A stretch of DNA of 64,000 nucleotides, taken from positions 465,909 through 529,908 of the forward strand of contig SIJG01000073.1 in NCBI GenBank assembly GCA_023374025.1, written 5' to 3'. The stretch comes from Heterodera schachtii. Its lineage: Eukaryota > Nematoda > Chromadorea > Rhabditida > Heteroderidae. Shown piece after piece: positions 11,250 through 25,540 of this stretch (position 1 is its first letter; each line of letters starts with the position of its first letter). The translations under genes were made by a program, and so were the position numbers. The notes beneath the pieces were generated by a model, which did not search any database, had not been told where the DNA came from, and saw nothing but the letters and a program-made list of their open reading frames with translations.

Positions 11250-13900
11250 ATAATGAAATTAAAAAAAAAAAATTATATTTTGACTAAAGCTTTGATAGGA
11301 ATGAAATGAAGAACATATTTAGGTGCAAACCGTGAACTCATATTGAGGGTAACTAATAAATTACTTATATAAATTTAAAATTTTTCTGTGATGCTTTTAA
11401 CTAGAAAAAATGTGGCATAAATCAAGAACAAATTTCCAAAACGCCATTATTAAGAAAGTAAAATTGTATGCTAAAAATTAAATCAAAAATTATATCTGTT
11501 TATATTTTGCAAAATTATTGTATTTAATTAAAATCTAATACTATTTTATTGCTTTATATTTATTAATATATCAAAATGACTTAAAAAAATTTTTTTGCTT
11601 TTAACTAAAGCGATTTAATATCAAGTGTTTGAGTCTGTCAACTTCTGATTTACAAATTTTGTTATAACATCCTATTATGTGCATAAAAGATTTTAAAAAA
11701 TTATAAATAATTACTTTTAAGAAATTAATAAAATAATAATGAAAAATATAAAAAAAACTTTATCGCAATTGTATTAATATTGGAAAATCATATTAAGGTA
11801 ATTGAGAATTTGCTTGACTTAATTGATTTTTTAGAAATTTTGAAAAAAAAATATTGTTCAAAATTTTCTAGAACCTTGCTTTTCTAGTAACTAAAAGCAA
11901 TTGTGTAGATTCTTTAATTTTTTTTCTACAAAATGTTAAACATAAAAAATGTACGAATTTTCACATAAAAATAAATTTTATAATAACATAAATTTAATAA
12001 AACTCATTCTAATAAATATTTGCTACTATTAACAGATACGGACTTTAATTTCCAATTAAAATGAAAAAATGTATAAGTGTAAAAATGAAAAACACTAAAA
12101 AATAAATGAATATACATTTTTAATTTTTTGACGTGCCATTATAGTATTGGATATAAGCTAAATAAATTTCAAAAATTTCTGAAAAACCCATAATTAATTA
12201 ATTTTTTAAAATAATCAAAAAATTTAATGGTTAAATAGTATTGATTATAGTAACTAATTTATTGATGCCAGATTTTGGGGTTTTTACTGAATTCGAACAG
12301 TGGATAAATGTAGAGATGGAAAAATTATTATTAAAAAATTGTTCAAATCACCATAAATTACTTTAAAGCAATTGTTGACATAACGAATAAAAGTTTGTAA
12401 TCTTAAAATTCTCGCATTAATAAACATGTAAATTAAAATTTTATAATGTTCAAAAAATAATACCATTAATTAAAATTAATTTATATGAATACCGGAATAA
12501 AATTAAAGAAACTCTATTATTATTTTTTTGGAATTTACACCATATGTATTAGTTAAACGTTAAACAATCAACAAATATAAAAAGAAAACACTTGGGAAAT
12601 CACCTAAGGATTTAAATTATTTAAAATAAAAAATATTTTAATAAAATAAATATTTAAAATAAAATGATTCAGGAAAAGCTACAACTACTAGCCAATAATA
12701 TATCACAAAAAAGAATATCTACATTAACACCTTAATCTTAATATCAAAAATTCTACTGTTTTTACGTTATGTCTTGAGTATTTTAAAAACAAATAGTTCG
12801 ACTCGAATCATTTTAAAACCTATAAATAAAAATAATTTATTAATAAAAAATAAACTAAACTAATACCTTTTAATTATTAACTCAGCATTGTTCATGAGAG
12901 AAATATAAATCCAAAATAAAAAAAATGATCGCATAAACATTCTTTATTTCTCGAATTAAATGCAAAATATATATATGAAACTTATGTAAATATTTTTAAA
13001 ATTAAATAAACGAAGAACCCCAAGAAACGCAAATTATGATTTTATCCAAAATAATTTAAAATATGAATCAAATAAACAAAATATTAAAAATAACAACAAT
13101 TGAATTAACAAAATTCAAATTAATTGTGTACATTTTCTTTTCAATGTTAACGAAAATGCAAAAATTATATTAAGATTATAATTTTGAATAATACACATAA
13201 TTTGAACCAGAAATTTGTCTCTCATTCAACATACAATTTGGTACAGATTCTGGTAATAATATCATATTTTTATTTAAAATTTAAAGCAAAAATAAAATTT
13301 TTCAATATTATTATTTTGAAAAAATGTAATATTTGTCACGAAATGCCCCTAATCAATCATTTTGATTCCTAATAAAATAAAAAGAACAAAAGATAACTAA
13401 TTACTATGAATTTCAATTTTTGTATATACGTCAAAACGAAGAGGGAAACGAATTAATAAAAAATACATATTCACTAAACAATGTATTTTTAATTAACAAT
13501 TTATGTCTTTTTTATACCAAAATTTTTATAGAAATTCATCTTCAAAAAAGGCAATATCAAAATGCCTTTAACTGAATTAAATTCTTCAAAAAAGTGGAAA
13601 TCTACAATTTTTCATGTAAAACTTCCATTTTTCTAATAATTTTTTTTTTCCAACGAGGAATAATAATATGTAGACATCAATTACTTATTTTTAAATTTTT
13701 GTCGTCGTGAATTAAAGTAAAATTGAATCAATAAAAATAATTAATTTATAAGTTGTCTTTTAAACATTTAATAATGCAACCTTTTCATGTTTGAAAATAT
13801 ACATTTATAATATACCCGAAATGTTTTAGACAGAATATAAATTTTCTGTGTATTATAAAGGCCAAGAGAAGAATAAGTTTAAAATAAATTTATATTTAAT
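11250..13900. other. AT-rich stretch without recognisable gene
   Basis: Strongly A-biased on the plus strand. The open frames seen here (for example 12284-12466 minus and 13184-13372 plus) have low-complexity composition and no motif. Confidence 0.5.
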
Positions 13901-15030
13901 CCCAATATTATAAAAATAAATACATAAAAATATTTTGTTAAACTATTTGTATAATTTAAGTACTAATTTAATGCTCTTTTGAAACATTTTATTTAAATTT
14001 ATAAAATTAACTATGAATGTGAGTGAAATATAAGAAAAAATTTATTGTGTGAATAATTTTTAAAAATTTTAAATGCATTCTATAATAAAATAATTAATCA
14101 CAGTTTAAAAACTAGTAAATTATTACAGAAGTCTCCGATGACAGTCTAGACGTCGATTCATCTAAATTTTAACAAAAAACATAAATATAAACCCAAAATA
14201 AAAAACATTACAAAAATTAAAATTTTTGGGCTAATTTTGAAAATTTTTTGATGATACTTAATTAAATCAGAAATATGAAAAATAAAACAAAATAACAAAA
14301 TTCTTATTGTTTTGCAGTTAATATCATTAAATTATTTATAATAGCCTCAATACTATCTTCGCTAGATCTAATTTTTGATTGAAATTAATAAATAATCAAA
14401 TTTTAATATAATATATTAAATCGAGTTGAAAAATATAAAAATGATATAATAGGAACCAAATTTCCTCGAACTGAATATAAAAAATTATAAATAAAATTTT
14501 ATTATTTCATGTGTAAATGCTAATGATTACAATGAAAAATTAATAGTAGTTCATCATCAAATGTTAAATAGTGTATTTAGGGTTTGTCTAAGAAAAAAAT
14601 TTAATTTTTTAAATAATTAAAACAAATAAATATATGCCTTTAAAATTAAATAGAAAAAATATATACGGGAAATTAAAATAATAATTCGAAAAAAATAATA
14701 TTGACAAGGCGAAATTAAATAATATGAAAAAAGCAAAAATTTTATTAAATCTTTAAAGGATCCCAGCATCTTCCTGCGACTGTCACGATAGCATGAATTT
14801 TAATCACTTATTAAATGATGTTTTTTAATCAATTAATAATTGCTTTTTCAATAAAGGATAAAAATCAAATTGTATACTTGACCAAGTCGACAAAAAAATG
14901 AATTAAATATTTAAAATTTTAAAGACAGAACAGAATTTTATTAGTTATAAGCAATAATATCTTGAAAATGTGCTGCATTCTAAAAAGCAAAAAATTAAAG
15001 CAGTGTTTCAACATTGAAAAAATTGGATCT
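13900..15030 (+). repeat. Large inverted duplication, left copy
   Basis: This aligns in inverted orientation to about 36580-37530. The copies share landmarks in mirrored order: AATAAATACATAAAA, TTTAATGCT-TTTGAAACATT, a nearly identical island at 14121-14166 (partner 37205-37245), AAGTAG- or AAGTCGAC-like sequence near 14884, and an island at 14960-15018 (partner 36590-36650). Overall similarity is clearly diverged, but the two islands are much better preserved. Relative to the right copy, the second island has an indel and stop codons in its minus-strand frame. Confidence 0.75.
14121..14166. other. Conserved island within the inverted duplication
   Basis: About 45 bp with a single visible difference from the right copy (37205-37245), set in strongly diverged flanks. 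Read on the minus strand it is bounded by acceptor-like TTTAG and donor-like GTAATA and would begin MNRRLDCHRRLL; the one difference is then synonymous (CGT/CGC). Read on the plus strand it follows TTACAG and encodes a short acidic tail, SDDSLDVDSSKF, then a stop. The function is unknown. Confidence 0.4.
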
Positions 15031-15119
15031 TTTTATAAAAATTTAATTGATTATTGTTGATAAAATGTAATAAACATAAAAATTAAAATTTATAATAAAT
15101 TATTGTTTCAAGAAAGTTT

Positions 15120-15185
15120 ATGACAGCACAGCACCATTCTCAGTGTTGTTAGAAGAACAGGACAGCGACATGTATCGACGATAGA
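15120..15185 (+). other. GC island, candidate short exon
   Basis: After the acceptor-like TTATTGTTTCAAG, a plus-strand frame reads KVYDSTAPFSVLLEEQDSD and then MYRR before a TAG. The minus strand is also open in one frame. It is much richer in G and C than its surroundings. No family is recognised. Confidence 0.25.
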
Positions 15186-15367
15186 AAAGATTGATAATAA
15201 ATAATAAATAAATATATAATTTTCCACTTTTAGAAATTATAAAAGCTTGCGAACAGAAGTTACAAATTGTCACACAGGAACTCTAATGATATTCAGCAAA
15301 ATTAACAATAAAGTCAAAAATTTGGTTCTGTTCAATTTATAAGATAATCCTAAAAAGAATACAAAAA

Positions 15368-15452
15368 GAACGGTCGGGTTTTTTCGGTTAAAAACCGAAA
15401 CCGAAAAATACCGAAAAAAACGAAAAAAAAAACGACCGGTCCGATCTCTATT
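15368..15452 (-). mobile_element. CGGTTTTT-type degenerate element
   Basis: It is built of ACCGAAA or CGGTTTTT iterations. On the minus strand it starts TAGAGATCGGACCGGTCG, the same start as the element at 62884. It lies at the left edge of a segment that aligns to 30905-31140, consistent with insertion into an older repeat. Target duplications are not clear. Confidence 0.5.
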
Positions 15453-15865
15453 ATTAACTACCGAAAACACTCACATTTCATGACGAAAAGCTATTAATAT
15501 TAACATTAAAATAAAATAATTATTTAATTAGCCATTAAAAATTTGCGGCTAAGAGAAAATGCATATTTTCTTTAAACGAAAAAGAACAAACTAAAAACGT
15601 TGTATATTTTATTACAATTAATTTTTTTAATACAATTAATGAAACTAAAGAAAGTCGTATGCTCTGCTTAATATTATAAAATCAGAACTTGTTTTCTTAT
15701 TTTATAACATCAAAAAAAGCTTTTATAGAGCTATTCACTAGAGATTTTAATATTATTTCGTAACTTTAAGTTGAGATATACAAATTACAAATTTTTATCA
15801 AAGTCGGACACTTGGCTTTCATAGAACCTTCCTTCATTAACAAAGCGATTAAAAATTAAAGCAAT
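15440..15865. repeat. Dispersed duplication, first copy
   Basis: It aligns directly to about 30905-31140. Both contain ACAC-CACATTT-ATGACGA, then AAATAAAATTAATTATTTAATTA-like sequence, and further on TCAAAGTCG followed by TTTCATRGA. It is an old duplication with no coding evidence. Confidence 0.55.
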
Positions 15866-16283
15866 TGATTACATGTCGTCGTTTTAAGACACGAAAAATG
15901 TTGATTTATTAAAAGATTAATATTAAAGCTGATTAGAATAACTTTGTCACTTGTTCTGTGCAATAAAAAATAATGATTAATTTCTAAAATTGTCGCAAAA
16001 CTTAAAATATAAAGACAGCCAAAATAACGGTAAATATTGAGCATAGTCACCAAACTCAAAATTGCTTAAAAACGGTCAGAATCGATGTAAAACGCATAAA
16101 AATTGGATGGAAAAATAAAATTAGGGGCGCGCTTGCCCTCTTTCAAGCTGAAAAAGTGCCGAAATTGGAGTGCCAAACTCAGCTGGTACTCAAGTGACCG
16201 CACTATAAAAGCACTCAAAAGACATTTTAAATAATTTTTAATTTGTTGCGCTGATCACGAATATGACCTTGATTTTGCAAGAT

Positions 16284-16735
16284 TCCGAATCCCGAACCCT
16301 AATTGGAACAAAAATTCGAAATGCATAAATAAAAAGAAAAACGGAAAATATCCATCAAAAATCACGCAAAAGGGAGCATGCGAAGACGGAGCAAGTAGTG
16401 GGGCGAGACGGAGGGCGGAGGAAGACGTCTGACGAGCGCCACAGGCGGTTGGCTGCGGGGGCCCGAAGGGCCCCCGCCAATCAGTCAACCGCCTGCGGAT
16501 CACGCGCGGACTTCTTCCGTAGCCCGTAGTCTCGCCCCACCTACTGGCCGCCGTAGTCGAGTGTGCGGCGGTTTTTTAGCGCAATAAGCTAAAATCAATC
16601 TCTTATATTTGACGTTCCTAAGAATACCTATAATGTTTTTATACAATTTTGAGTCTGGGACCTATGATGGATATTTTCCGTTTTTTCTTTTTATTTTGCA
16701 TTTCGCATTTTTGTTCGAATTAGGGTTCGGGATTT
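16284..16735. mobile_element. Long foldback element with GC-rich central hairpin
   Basis: The outer arms are near-complementary: CCCGAACCCTAATT (from 16291) pairs with AATTAGGGTTCGGG (16718-16731), and ACGGAAAATATCCATCA pairs with TGATGGATATTTTCCGT (from 16664). Inner arms around GTGGGGCGAGAC (16398 region) pair imperfectly with GTCTCGCCCCAC. The centre has CAGGCGGTTG (16442-16451) pairing with CAACCGCCTG (16486-16495), and inside that a perfect 10-bp stem GCGGGGGCCC/GGGCCCCCGC around a GAA loop (16455-16477). It looks like a foldback or MITE-type transposon. Target duplications are not identified, and open frames over it are incidental. Confidence 0.75.
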
Positions 16736-16739
16736 AAGA

Positions 16740-17758
16740 TTTCTTTTTACACAATTTTTTATTAGGATTTTTCGGAGTTTAAACTGAAAATATAATAAAT
16801 CTAATTAACCTAGTTTTATTAATTTTTCTTATTTTATATATTTTTTGTATACAAAGCAATTAGATTAAATATATTAAAGACCTTGATTATAAATATATTT
16901 TTTAAATATTTAGCCCATTTATGCTTCTTTCTTTGTTTTATTGTAAATTATCAACAATAAGAAAACCAATACAAGGAATGAATTTGTCTTCTTTTCCAAA
17001 ATATAATCTAAACTTGAAATAAAATTTTAATCGCAATTTATTATTTTGAAAAAATGGTAAAAAAGAAAAACTATAAATGTTGTGGTGGAAACATAAATTG
17101 TTTAATTTTAGAGAAATGGCAATTTTATATTTGCAAATAAATAATTATTATTTTAAAGAAAAGCCAAACATTAAAAATTTTACATTTTGGAAAAGCCAAT
17201 ATGATTGGAAGATCAGAAATTTGGCTAACTGTACTTTTCTTCCGAAATTTTAAGGCTTGATAAAAAAATAAAACGTAAAAAAGATTTTATTCTTTTATTA
17301 TATAAATATTTAGTAAAATTACATTATGTAAAATTGATTTTAGTATTCAGTAACATCTAAGCAGATCGGGCGAACAAGAATCATTAAAATTAAAATAATC
17401 AAACACTTTCAAAAGGAAATAAAATTATTAATAAAAATATTAGGAAAAAAGCTAAGACTAATACTAAAGACATTAATATATTTTGTTATATTGCTAAAAA
17501 ATTTGTCAAAACAAATTATATCGAGAAAATTAGTAGATTTGTTTTTTTAATGAAAAATCCTCTAGTAAAATTACTCTATCAATTTGATGGCTTCAAGATT
17601 TGAAATTAAAATTTTCGTTTGGATGTATTTTTTTTTTTTTTGGTCGGAAGTGGGAATGTTTTTATTTTAATTAATTTTTTTAAATAATTGTTTATTAAAA
17701 TTATTATTTTTCGTGACGGAATTAAATTGTACAATTAAATTTATATTTTTATTGACAT
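16740..17758. other. AT-rich stretch without recognisable gene
   Basis: No features beyond A- and T-runs. A lone GATCGGGCGAAC near 17365 echoes the adjacent tandem array unit (reverse complement of GTTCGCCC). Confidence 0.45.
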
Positions 17759-17857
17759 TGAGACTATTTTCGGTTCGCCCGCACTGAGATTATTTTTCGG
17801 TTCGCCCTTCTGAGACATTTTCAGTTCGCCCACACTGAGACTATTTTCGGTTCGACC
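17759..17857 (+). repeat. 26-bp tandem array, four units
   Basis: Units start at 17759, 17785, 17811 and 17836. The consensus is TGAGACTATTTT followed by CGGTTCGCCC and a short variable tail. The last unit is truncated and has GACC for GCCC. There is no coding frame. Confidence 0.85.
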
Positions 17858-17859
17858 TA

Positions 17860-20800
17860 GCACCCTAACTAGGTACCGTTAAATAAAAATTGAAAATGCC
17901 TCAACATAAAAAAAACATTTTACAATAATAATTCAAATAGCTTCAGATTTGTTCAATTAATAAATAGCATAAACATAAAAAATATTGAATAAGGCTAACT
18001 ATGTACCGTTAAATTAAAAAAAACCAAAACCCCCCAATAATGTTACCTCATAGAAGTCGCAAAACCTAGATGAACGTGAGTCAGGAACACCTACGAGAAA
18101 GTAGGTCAAAATAATATATTTGTTTTTAAAATTCATAATTTTAAATATCAACAATTAGAATAAAAAAGATCACAACAAAATATTAGCAAATTCATTCATT
18201 TATAACGAATTTTAAAACATTGGGAAATTTATATTGAAGATTAGAATAGAAAAGGAATAGGACACAAAAAAGTTTTTTTTTCAGTATATTAGAATTAAAA
18301 AAATATATAAAATATATCCCAATCAATTCCTAATGAATCTTACCGATAATTTTTATTGATTACGTTTGTATTTTTGCGGTAAGAATGAAACTTGATTGTC
18401 TTATTTCTACGCACTTAATTGACTTTTTAAAAATTATTAAACGCCAAGCATTTAAAAAATTAAAAAAAAATTTTTAGGGAGCAAACATGTAAAATTTAAT
18501 CAAAAAAACTAAAACTCGAAGGATTAAAAATTTGGACTGTTAGAAATCCTGAAATGGAAAATCAAATTATTTACCATATCGAAGCTCGCACTTAAAAGAC
18601 AATAAATTAAATACAATTATCATAATTGAAATAATGCATACGTAAAATTAAATTGAATTACTAAGTAAATGAACAATAGAAATTTTCAATAATTTGTTCA
18701 AATAAATGTAATTACTTTATAGCAAAAATGAGAACATTCAGTGAAAAAATAATATAATTTTTTTAACAAATGGAAGCACATTATTAGATTTGCTAATGAA
18801 AAACAATTCAAAAGAAATAATAACAACGATCAATTCCAGCAGGGATTGTCTAAGCAAAAGACTTTTCAGAAAGCATTTTAAAGCGGTTTGAAGGGTTATC
18901 AGATTTGTATACTTTAAAATTCCAGTAAATTTAAAAATTTAAGCAAAACATTAAGTATTTTAGGTAAATTAAGAAGAGAATTTCGAATTGAATAATTAAA
19001 CACAAAAAACTATGCTTATACTGAAAATGAATAAAAAAAAAGACAAATAAAATATTATTACAATAAAGCTTTAACCACGTAAAATATTTTTTTGAATATC
19101 AAGAAATTATGAATAAAATCATTTAGGTCAATTCATAAAATTTACAAATATCTTTATAAATTGTATTTAAAAAATGATTAAATGAAATATCGCGACCAAG
19201 ATAAAAGAATTAATAAAAAAATAAATGTAAATTTAAAGAATATAAAATAAAGAGACGGAACTTAAATAAAATTATTATGCAATAGCAAAATAATTAAAAA
19301 GATTAATTACAATGCCGAAAAATTAAAAAAAAAACAACGAATAAGGCAAAAGTTTGCGAGCTAAATTAAAATTCTTCCTAAAAATTATTGTTAATATATA
19401 AAAAGATTAACTTGGCTGAAAATTAAAACTTTTATAATTTTAACAAGTTCCATATAAAACTTTAAATTTGTTCTAATTAAATATACATAACAAGAAAGGA
19501 ATTAAATACCATAACAATATAAAGAACTAATTATTGAACAATAATTAATGCGCATGCTTATTCATTTTAGTATATAACTATAAAAAAATTAAATAACTAC
19601 CATTTATAAAATTTGATATTTGAAAAAGCATTTAAAAAACAATAAATAAAATTAACATTGTTAAAATAAGAAATGGGTAAAAAACAACCAATTGTTAATA
19701 TTAGAATAATACTTGAGAAAAGCAGTTGTTTCATTAATAATTTTTTATAAAAGATTATTTAAAAATATGCTTTTAAATTTAAAAAAACTTCAAATTTTAA
19801 AAATGCTTCAATTCTAAGTTAGAAAAATTTAAAGTTTTTATTTCAACAAAAAATTGTGATTTAACAAGAGGCAAGAACCGAGAATTTAATATATAAAATA
19901 TTTACATAATTCAACAAAAATTTAAAATTATATTCTATCAATAAAAAATATGTTATCAATAATTGAATGCCGTTATGAAGCTTGATTTTATGTAAACGAA
20001 GAAAATGGTCTAGGGATTAAGCAAAGTTGAAAAAATAACAACTTACAAATTAGTATTGACGAAAAGCGTCTAGTACCTTTGTTTGCCCTTAGTTTTAACA
20101 ATGATAATTACGCAGTTGTGGTACCAATCAATTGCTATTCTCTATTCTAATTATATTTCATTAAGCAACAAATACGATCATAAATTAATTTTAAATTATC
20201 TAATTATCAGTTTGTTTGAAAATAAGCAGGACTTAATAAATATGAAAAGAGTAAAAATTCCATGAAAAATATATACAAAAATTAAAGTTATCATTAATGG
20301 AAAAGTAAGTGGAATATACTATCCATAAGTGAAGAACAATCCATTATTTTGCATTTAAAAAATTTAATTTCTAATTGTAAAGTTTAGTACATTAAATTTA
20401 GAAAAAATTTAACAAAATAAATATAAAAGTATCGATAAATCAATAAATATTTATATATATTATTATTATAGAAAACATAATTATTTTATTATTTAATATT
20501 CAGAAGTTGACTAGCTTCTTATAACAGATATAGAAAGCATTTCCAAACCAAATTAAAAATACATTTTTTAAATACTTCTCAACATAATCCTTAAATGTAT
20601 AGATTAAATTAGTTGTACTTTATTTAATTCCATCCGAGATTTTGAAAAAGAACAATTGCGAGAAAAAATTAAAAGGGAAATAATATTTTACAATAGAAAA
20701 ACATAAACATAAATTAACTGCATAAAAAGACAACGAAAATATTTATAAAATTCAAATATACAACATAATTATGGCCTTTGCAGCTTTATTCTCCAGAAGG

Positions 20801-22310
20801 ATAAATTTCATATGTCGATGTCAAGAGTTTCCATGCATTTTTTGGTCTAGATGTTTGTTTTATTTAGATTTTTAAACACCTTTTTAATACATTTAATTTA
20901 ATTTCGTAAAATAATTTTTTATTTTTAATCAGAAAATATATTTCCTTTTTAGTCATTAAAAAATTTGTTAATAAATTAATAACTAAATTAATGCTAAAAT
21001 AATGTTTCTGTAAGGGTTATTTTATTGTCATCATCTAAATTTTTGTTAATTTAGCGAATTATGCAGTTCTAGCACGTTAATAAAAGAAAATACTAGTCAA
21101 ATTCCCCATAAAAGGCATGAAAATTGCAAAAAAACTTAAATAGGCATGAAATATATTAAGGATTTTTAGGAAGTAAAACATGTAAAATTTCTAAGTTAAT
21201 AAATATTTTTTCTACAGTTTTTAGTTGTATTAGATTCAATAATCTAAACGTTGAGCTAGATTCATTTTGCAACTCGCGTCACATTCGCTGTACTTAAAAT
21301 TATCCCAACTCCATAAAACATGTAAAAGTGATTAGTCAATTTTGATTAGTTGATTGTTTTTTTTTTAAATTTCATATTTTTCTAATAGTAAGATTTTAAA
21401 CTAAAATTCTATCAAAACAAAAAACAAAAAATTAAATTTTGGCGATCAATTTGAGAAAATTTTTCAATTCTTAGGGGTGTATTTTTGAAAAATTTTCGTT
21501 TAGAGTTTAAATTTAAAATAGGACGCAAAGGATGATAATATTTTATCAAAACTGTTATATACCTAAAAAAGAAGCTTTTCTGTGTTGCTGGAAGCTTGAT
21601 AGGTTCTTGAAAAAAAAATTAAAAAGCTCAAAGTTTAAAATGAAAAAGATTAACCAAAAATGTTTAACTTAAAGATAATTAAAAATTATTATAAAAGAAA
21701 AAATATTACCAACTTGATCATCTAAAATTTGCTTAAAGAAATAATTACAAAACTGGAGAAATGTCTTCAAAATCAGCTCTTCTAAAATTTAATTAGATGA
21801 GGCCATAGACCCTCTTAAATTAAATATATGGCAAAAAATATGAGTTCCATAAATTTTTAATTTGTTTTCTTTATTATAATTTCCTGAGCAAAATTGCAAA
21901 ATATTGTCAAGCATTTTTTAAAAACACACGTAAGCTCGTGGGGGTAAAATAATAGTGTCTTATAAACAAATAATTAAATAAATTCATTTTCAATTTATTT
22001 TAATTTATTCCGCGCCCTTTAACGAGAATAATTACTGAAACTAAGATTAATCAGAAATAAAAAATTCAAAGCAAGTAATAATTACTGTTTACCAGTGATT
22101 TGACAATAAAATTTTTTTTTAAATATATCAGGCAGCGTATGTACGCAATAAGCGTCCGCTTGTTAACCGAATACTAATTAAAAAAACTTGAAACAAGCGA
22201 AATAAAAATTGAAGATAATATTATATTTTCTTTTTTTATAGCATTTAAATGAATGACACAACACAGAATATGATTATTGCATTCTTATTGATAAATAAGA
22301 AAAACAGAAC
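17860..22310. other. AT-rich stretch; dispersed repeat fragments
   Basis: 17990-18250 is the partner of 6750-7050. 18060-18105 holds a small hairpin, ACCTAC pairing with GTAGGT. 21466-21488 carries the TTAGGGGTGTATTTTT motif shared with element A and the hAT fossil region. Slightly richer spots at 20780-20865 and 21245-21320 are not assignable. No gene is supported. Confidence 0.5.
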
Positions 22311-22420
22311 ATGACGTTTCGTGAGGGACTGACGTCAACACGCTGTTTGTTTGCTTGCGTTCTCATTCAGCACTTGTCAGGTGCACGGAAGCCGGCTTCG
22401 TGAATAGAGTTTTATTCGCC
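22274..22420. other. GC/CpG-rich island
   Basis: This short island contains the palindrome GAAGCCGGCTTC and a second motif, CACTTGTCAGGTG. On the minus strand an ATG at 22364-22366 opens a 30-codon frame starting MRTQANKQRVDVSPSRN. It could be a first exon with promoter-like CpG content or a transposon remnant; no family is recognised. Confidence 0.2.
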
Positions 22421-25400
22421 TAATTAATTTAAATACTTTTGATATACATAAAATGCTTAATGAAATAATTTATTAAAATTTCTAATTGATGAACTCTTAA
22501 AAATTATAACTAAGCAAGATTTCAGACAGAAAAACACATGAACACGCGTTTAAAATCGAAAAATAAAATATTTAAACGATTTAAACAAAAATTGAAGAAG
22601 GAAAACTCGATTACGAGAAAAATTAAACTTTTTTTAGACATATGACGGGTCAAAAAAATTACATAACTGAATAATACGCTCAATCACTTAAATTAGCCTA
22701 AAATAATAATAATAATATTGGCTTTATAATAAAAAAATACCAATTAAATTTTTATGCACGCATTAAATTTTTCTTCGTTCTATATTTCTCTTATTCAAAA
22801 AGATTTTTCTTCAAATCATTGATTAAACCTATATTTAAATTTTTACAATTATCAAAAAAAGAAAGCTTTTTTAATTTTCTAAATTAAAAATGAAACGTAT
22901 GATATAACTTAATATCATAAATCATTGAGTGCTAAAAAGCTTCTGAAAACGCGTTCGCCTATAACAGCATCCTTTTGACAGGTTTGCTAAAGGTATTTCA
23001 AACAATAATAAAACATTTGTTTGCAAACACGAAGAAAAAATGATTAAAATTACCCTTTTTTAATCTTTTAATAAATAGCGAAAATTTAAAACATTCGTCA
23101 TATGCATTAGAATTTGATTGGAAAAATTTGAAAATTATAAAAGTATTTGTGTTACAAAAAATAAATAATTAATTTAAAGAAAAAATAAATAAAATTACAT
23201 TAAAGAAGGTTATAAATTTTAATTTTTTATTGCTTTGAAAAAAAAATCAAATAAAAAATAATGAAAATTAGATTAAAGTTTTACAATTTATATGAGTGTT
23301 TTTTCATTTCTGAAAAACTTGCTAATTTTTTCACACGTTCATTAAAATTTTAAAAAATTCCGTGCCGGCGTTATTTGGTACAAAATGGAAAAAAAGTCCA
23401 AGAAATTTTTAAAGGCCCAATTCCTAAAACTTTTATTTTTTTATATAAAACTTGTAAAAATATAGCAAAAATTTTTTTTCTCGGTGGCATCTCAGGTTCC
23501 CTCCTTTTTGGCAATTTTTTAAAAAAGCAATAAAAAGATGCTGTAAAACGTGAGAAAATAAAAAAGTGATTTTTAAATCACAAATATTTTATTAATTTAC
23601 AAGAATAATTTAAATATTTTAAAAATTTAAATGCATTTTACACAACCTTTTAAGTAAAATCGGTAATCTATTATTATATTTAATAAATAAACATAATTTG
23701 TTAAAAAAGCAAAAAAAAATATTCGCTGGGGGCAGACTGAGCGTCTTGCCAGGCGTACTGTCTGACCTTGGAACAGAAGATTACTGAAAATAAATACCAA
23801 AAGTAATAAATGATAATTTTTTAAATATATAAATTCCAAAAAGAATATGAAATATAAAATTTAATAAATTTATTAAATTAAGTAAAAGAAATAAAAGCAA
23901 GAACAAGAACATAATTTAGTAATACTATAATTCTGTCTTTAAATAAAAACTTAAAGAATTCTCAACCAAGAATAAAGCTTAAATTATAAATAAATATTTT
24001 CATCGGCAATTAAGAATTAATGCAATACGAGAATTATAAAAGAACTCTAAAAACAAAATTGTCAAAGTCAATCTAATATTATAATTTATACAGAAAAGAA
24101 TAGTTGCAGAAAATATTTTGCAGTAAATCCCAATACAATTGCCAATAATTTGTTATTTAGAAGTTGAAAAAATGAATTAAATCTTAAAGACCTATTAATT
24201 ATAAAAATAAGTAAATAAAAAAAAGATTTTCCTCTTTAATTGTTTAATGCAACTGATTTGGTTTAAAGAGTGACAGTTTCGCCATTCATAAAGATAAAGA
24301 AAAAAATTCTTGTCAAAACAATCAAGATAGAAAGAACAATATAAAAAATTAAATAAGAAAAATCAATGAAATTTATTATTTAATTTACAAAGGAATATAA
24401 ATAGGACTGGATTTTTAGGTTGACCATGTTTAAATTGTTGGATAAGAAAAAAATATTTCTTCAAAATAAAATAATTAACTATAAAAATTTATTATTAGAT
24501 ATATATAATCTTTTTACTTCTTCTTTATCTTTTGATAGATCTACACTTACACAAAAATAAGAAATAAATAAAAGACTATGAAATTTATACTAAATATTTC
24601 ATCTCCGACATTCAAAACAGGCCTTAAAAAGAAAAGTATCAAAACACAGAATTAAGAAATATTATTTCCAATAAACTCAATAAGGCTCCAAAATAAATAA
24701 GAACAAATAACAGATATTTTATTATTCATTGAGAGCCGGAAGATCAACGAAATGTGACTCTGATATGTGCGAGAAGTGAAAACGCTTATCAGACGGAAAA
24801 ACTGTTATGACAATGTATCATTCAGGACCATTTTGTTCTGTTGAAAATACGATTTTTTGTTAGTATTGTAATGCGGTAAAAACATTCGTTAACCCTGAAG
24901 TGGTTGCCATTAAACATTAGGATATGCATTAATCATTTTTAATGTTTCATTATATATATTGCAATTTTTTATATTGTTTTAAATAGATCAACGTTCTAAA
25001 TTTATATTTTTATTTAATTCTTTTGTAGAGGAGTTGTTTATTTTTTATTATTTTTAATAAAACATTATTTAATTGCATTTTATAATTTTTTTTTTAAAAA
25101 TGATTAATAAATTTTTACATTAAGTTTGAACCAGCTTTAACGTTACGCCAACATTATTTATGGTATTGAGTGCTTTATTTTATTTTTTTAATATGTTTAG
25201 TTAATTATTTTCTATTTGAATTTTCAAAAAAGTCTTTAATTCTTTATATACAATAATATGCAAAAAGACTTCAAGAAAAAAAATATTTTCTTAAATAATA
25301 AATTTAAAAAAAATTAGTAAAATAATTTTCCATACCTTAATGAAGAAAATTTTAAAATTCAGTCGATTAAATATAAAATAATTTTAAAAAGACTTTTATA

Positions 25401-25540
25401 AAAATAAAAATCAAAAAATAACAATTTACGGACAATTAAATGTCTGAAAAAATAAATATTAATTTAAATTTAGCACACATTAAGAATAAAAATAATAAGA
25501 AAATATTATTTTAAAATAACAATTCTCATTTTAGGAGTTT
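22420..25540. other. AT-rich stretch; copies of 0.8 kb and 5.2 kb repeats
   Basis: 23725-23770 is the diverged partner of 5236-5290. 23875-24095 is the partner of 820-1050. Near 24720-24850 a richer segment is open on the minus strand after an acceptor-like CATAACAG, but shows no family signature. Confidence 0.5.
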
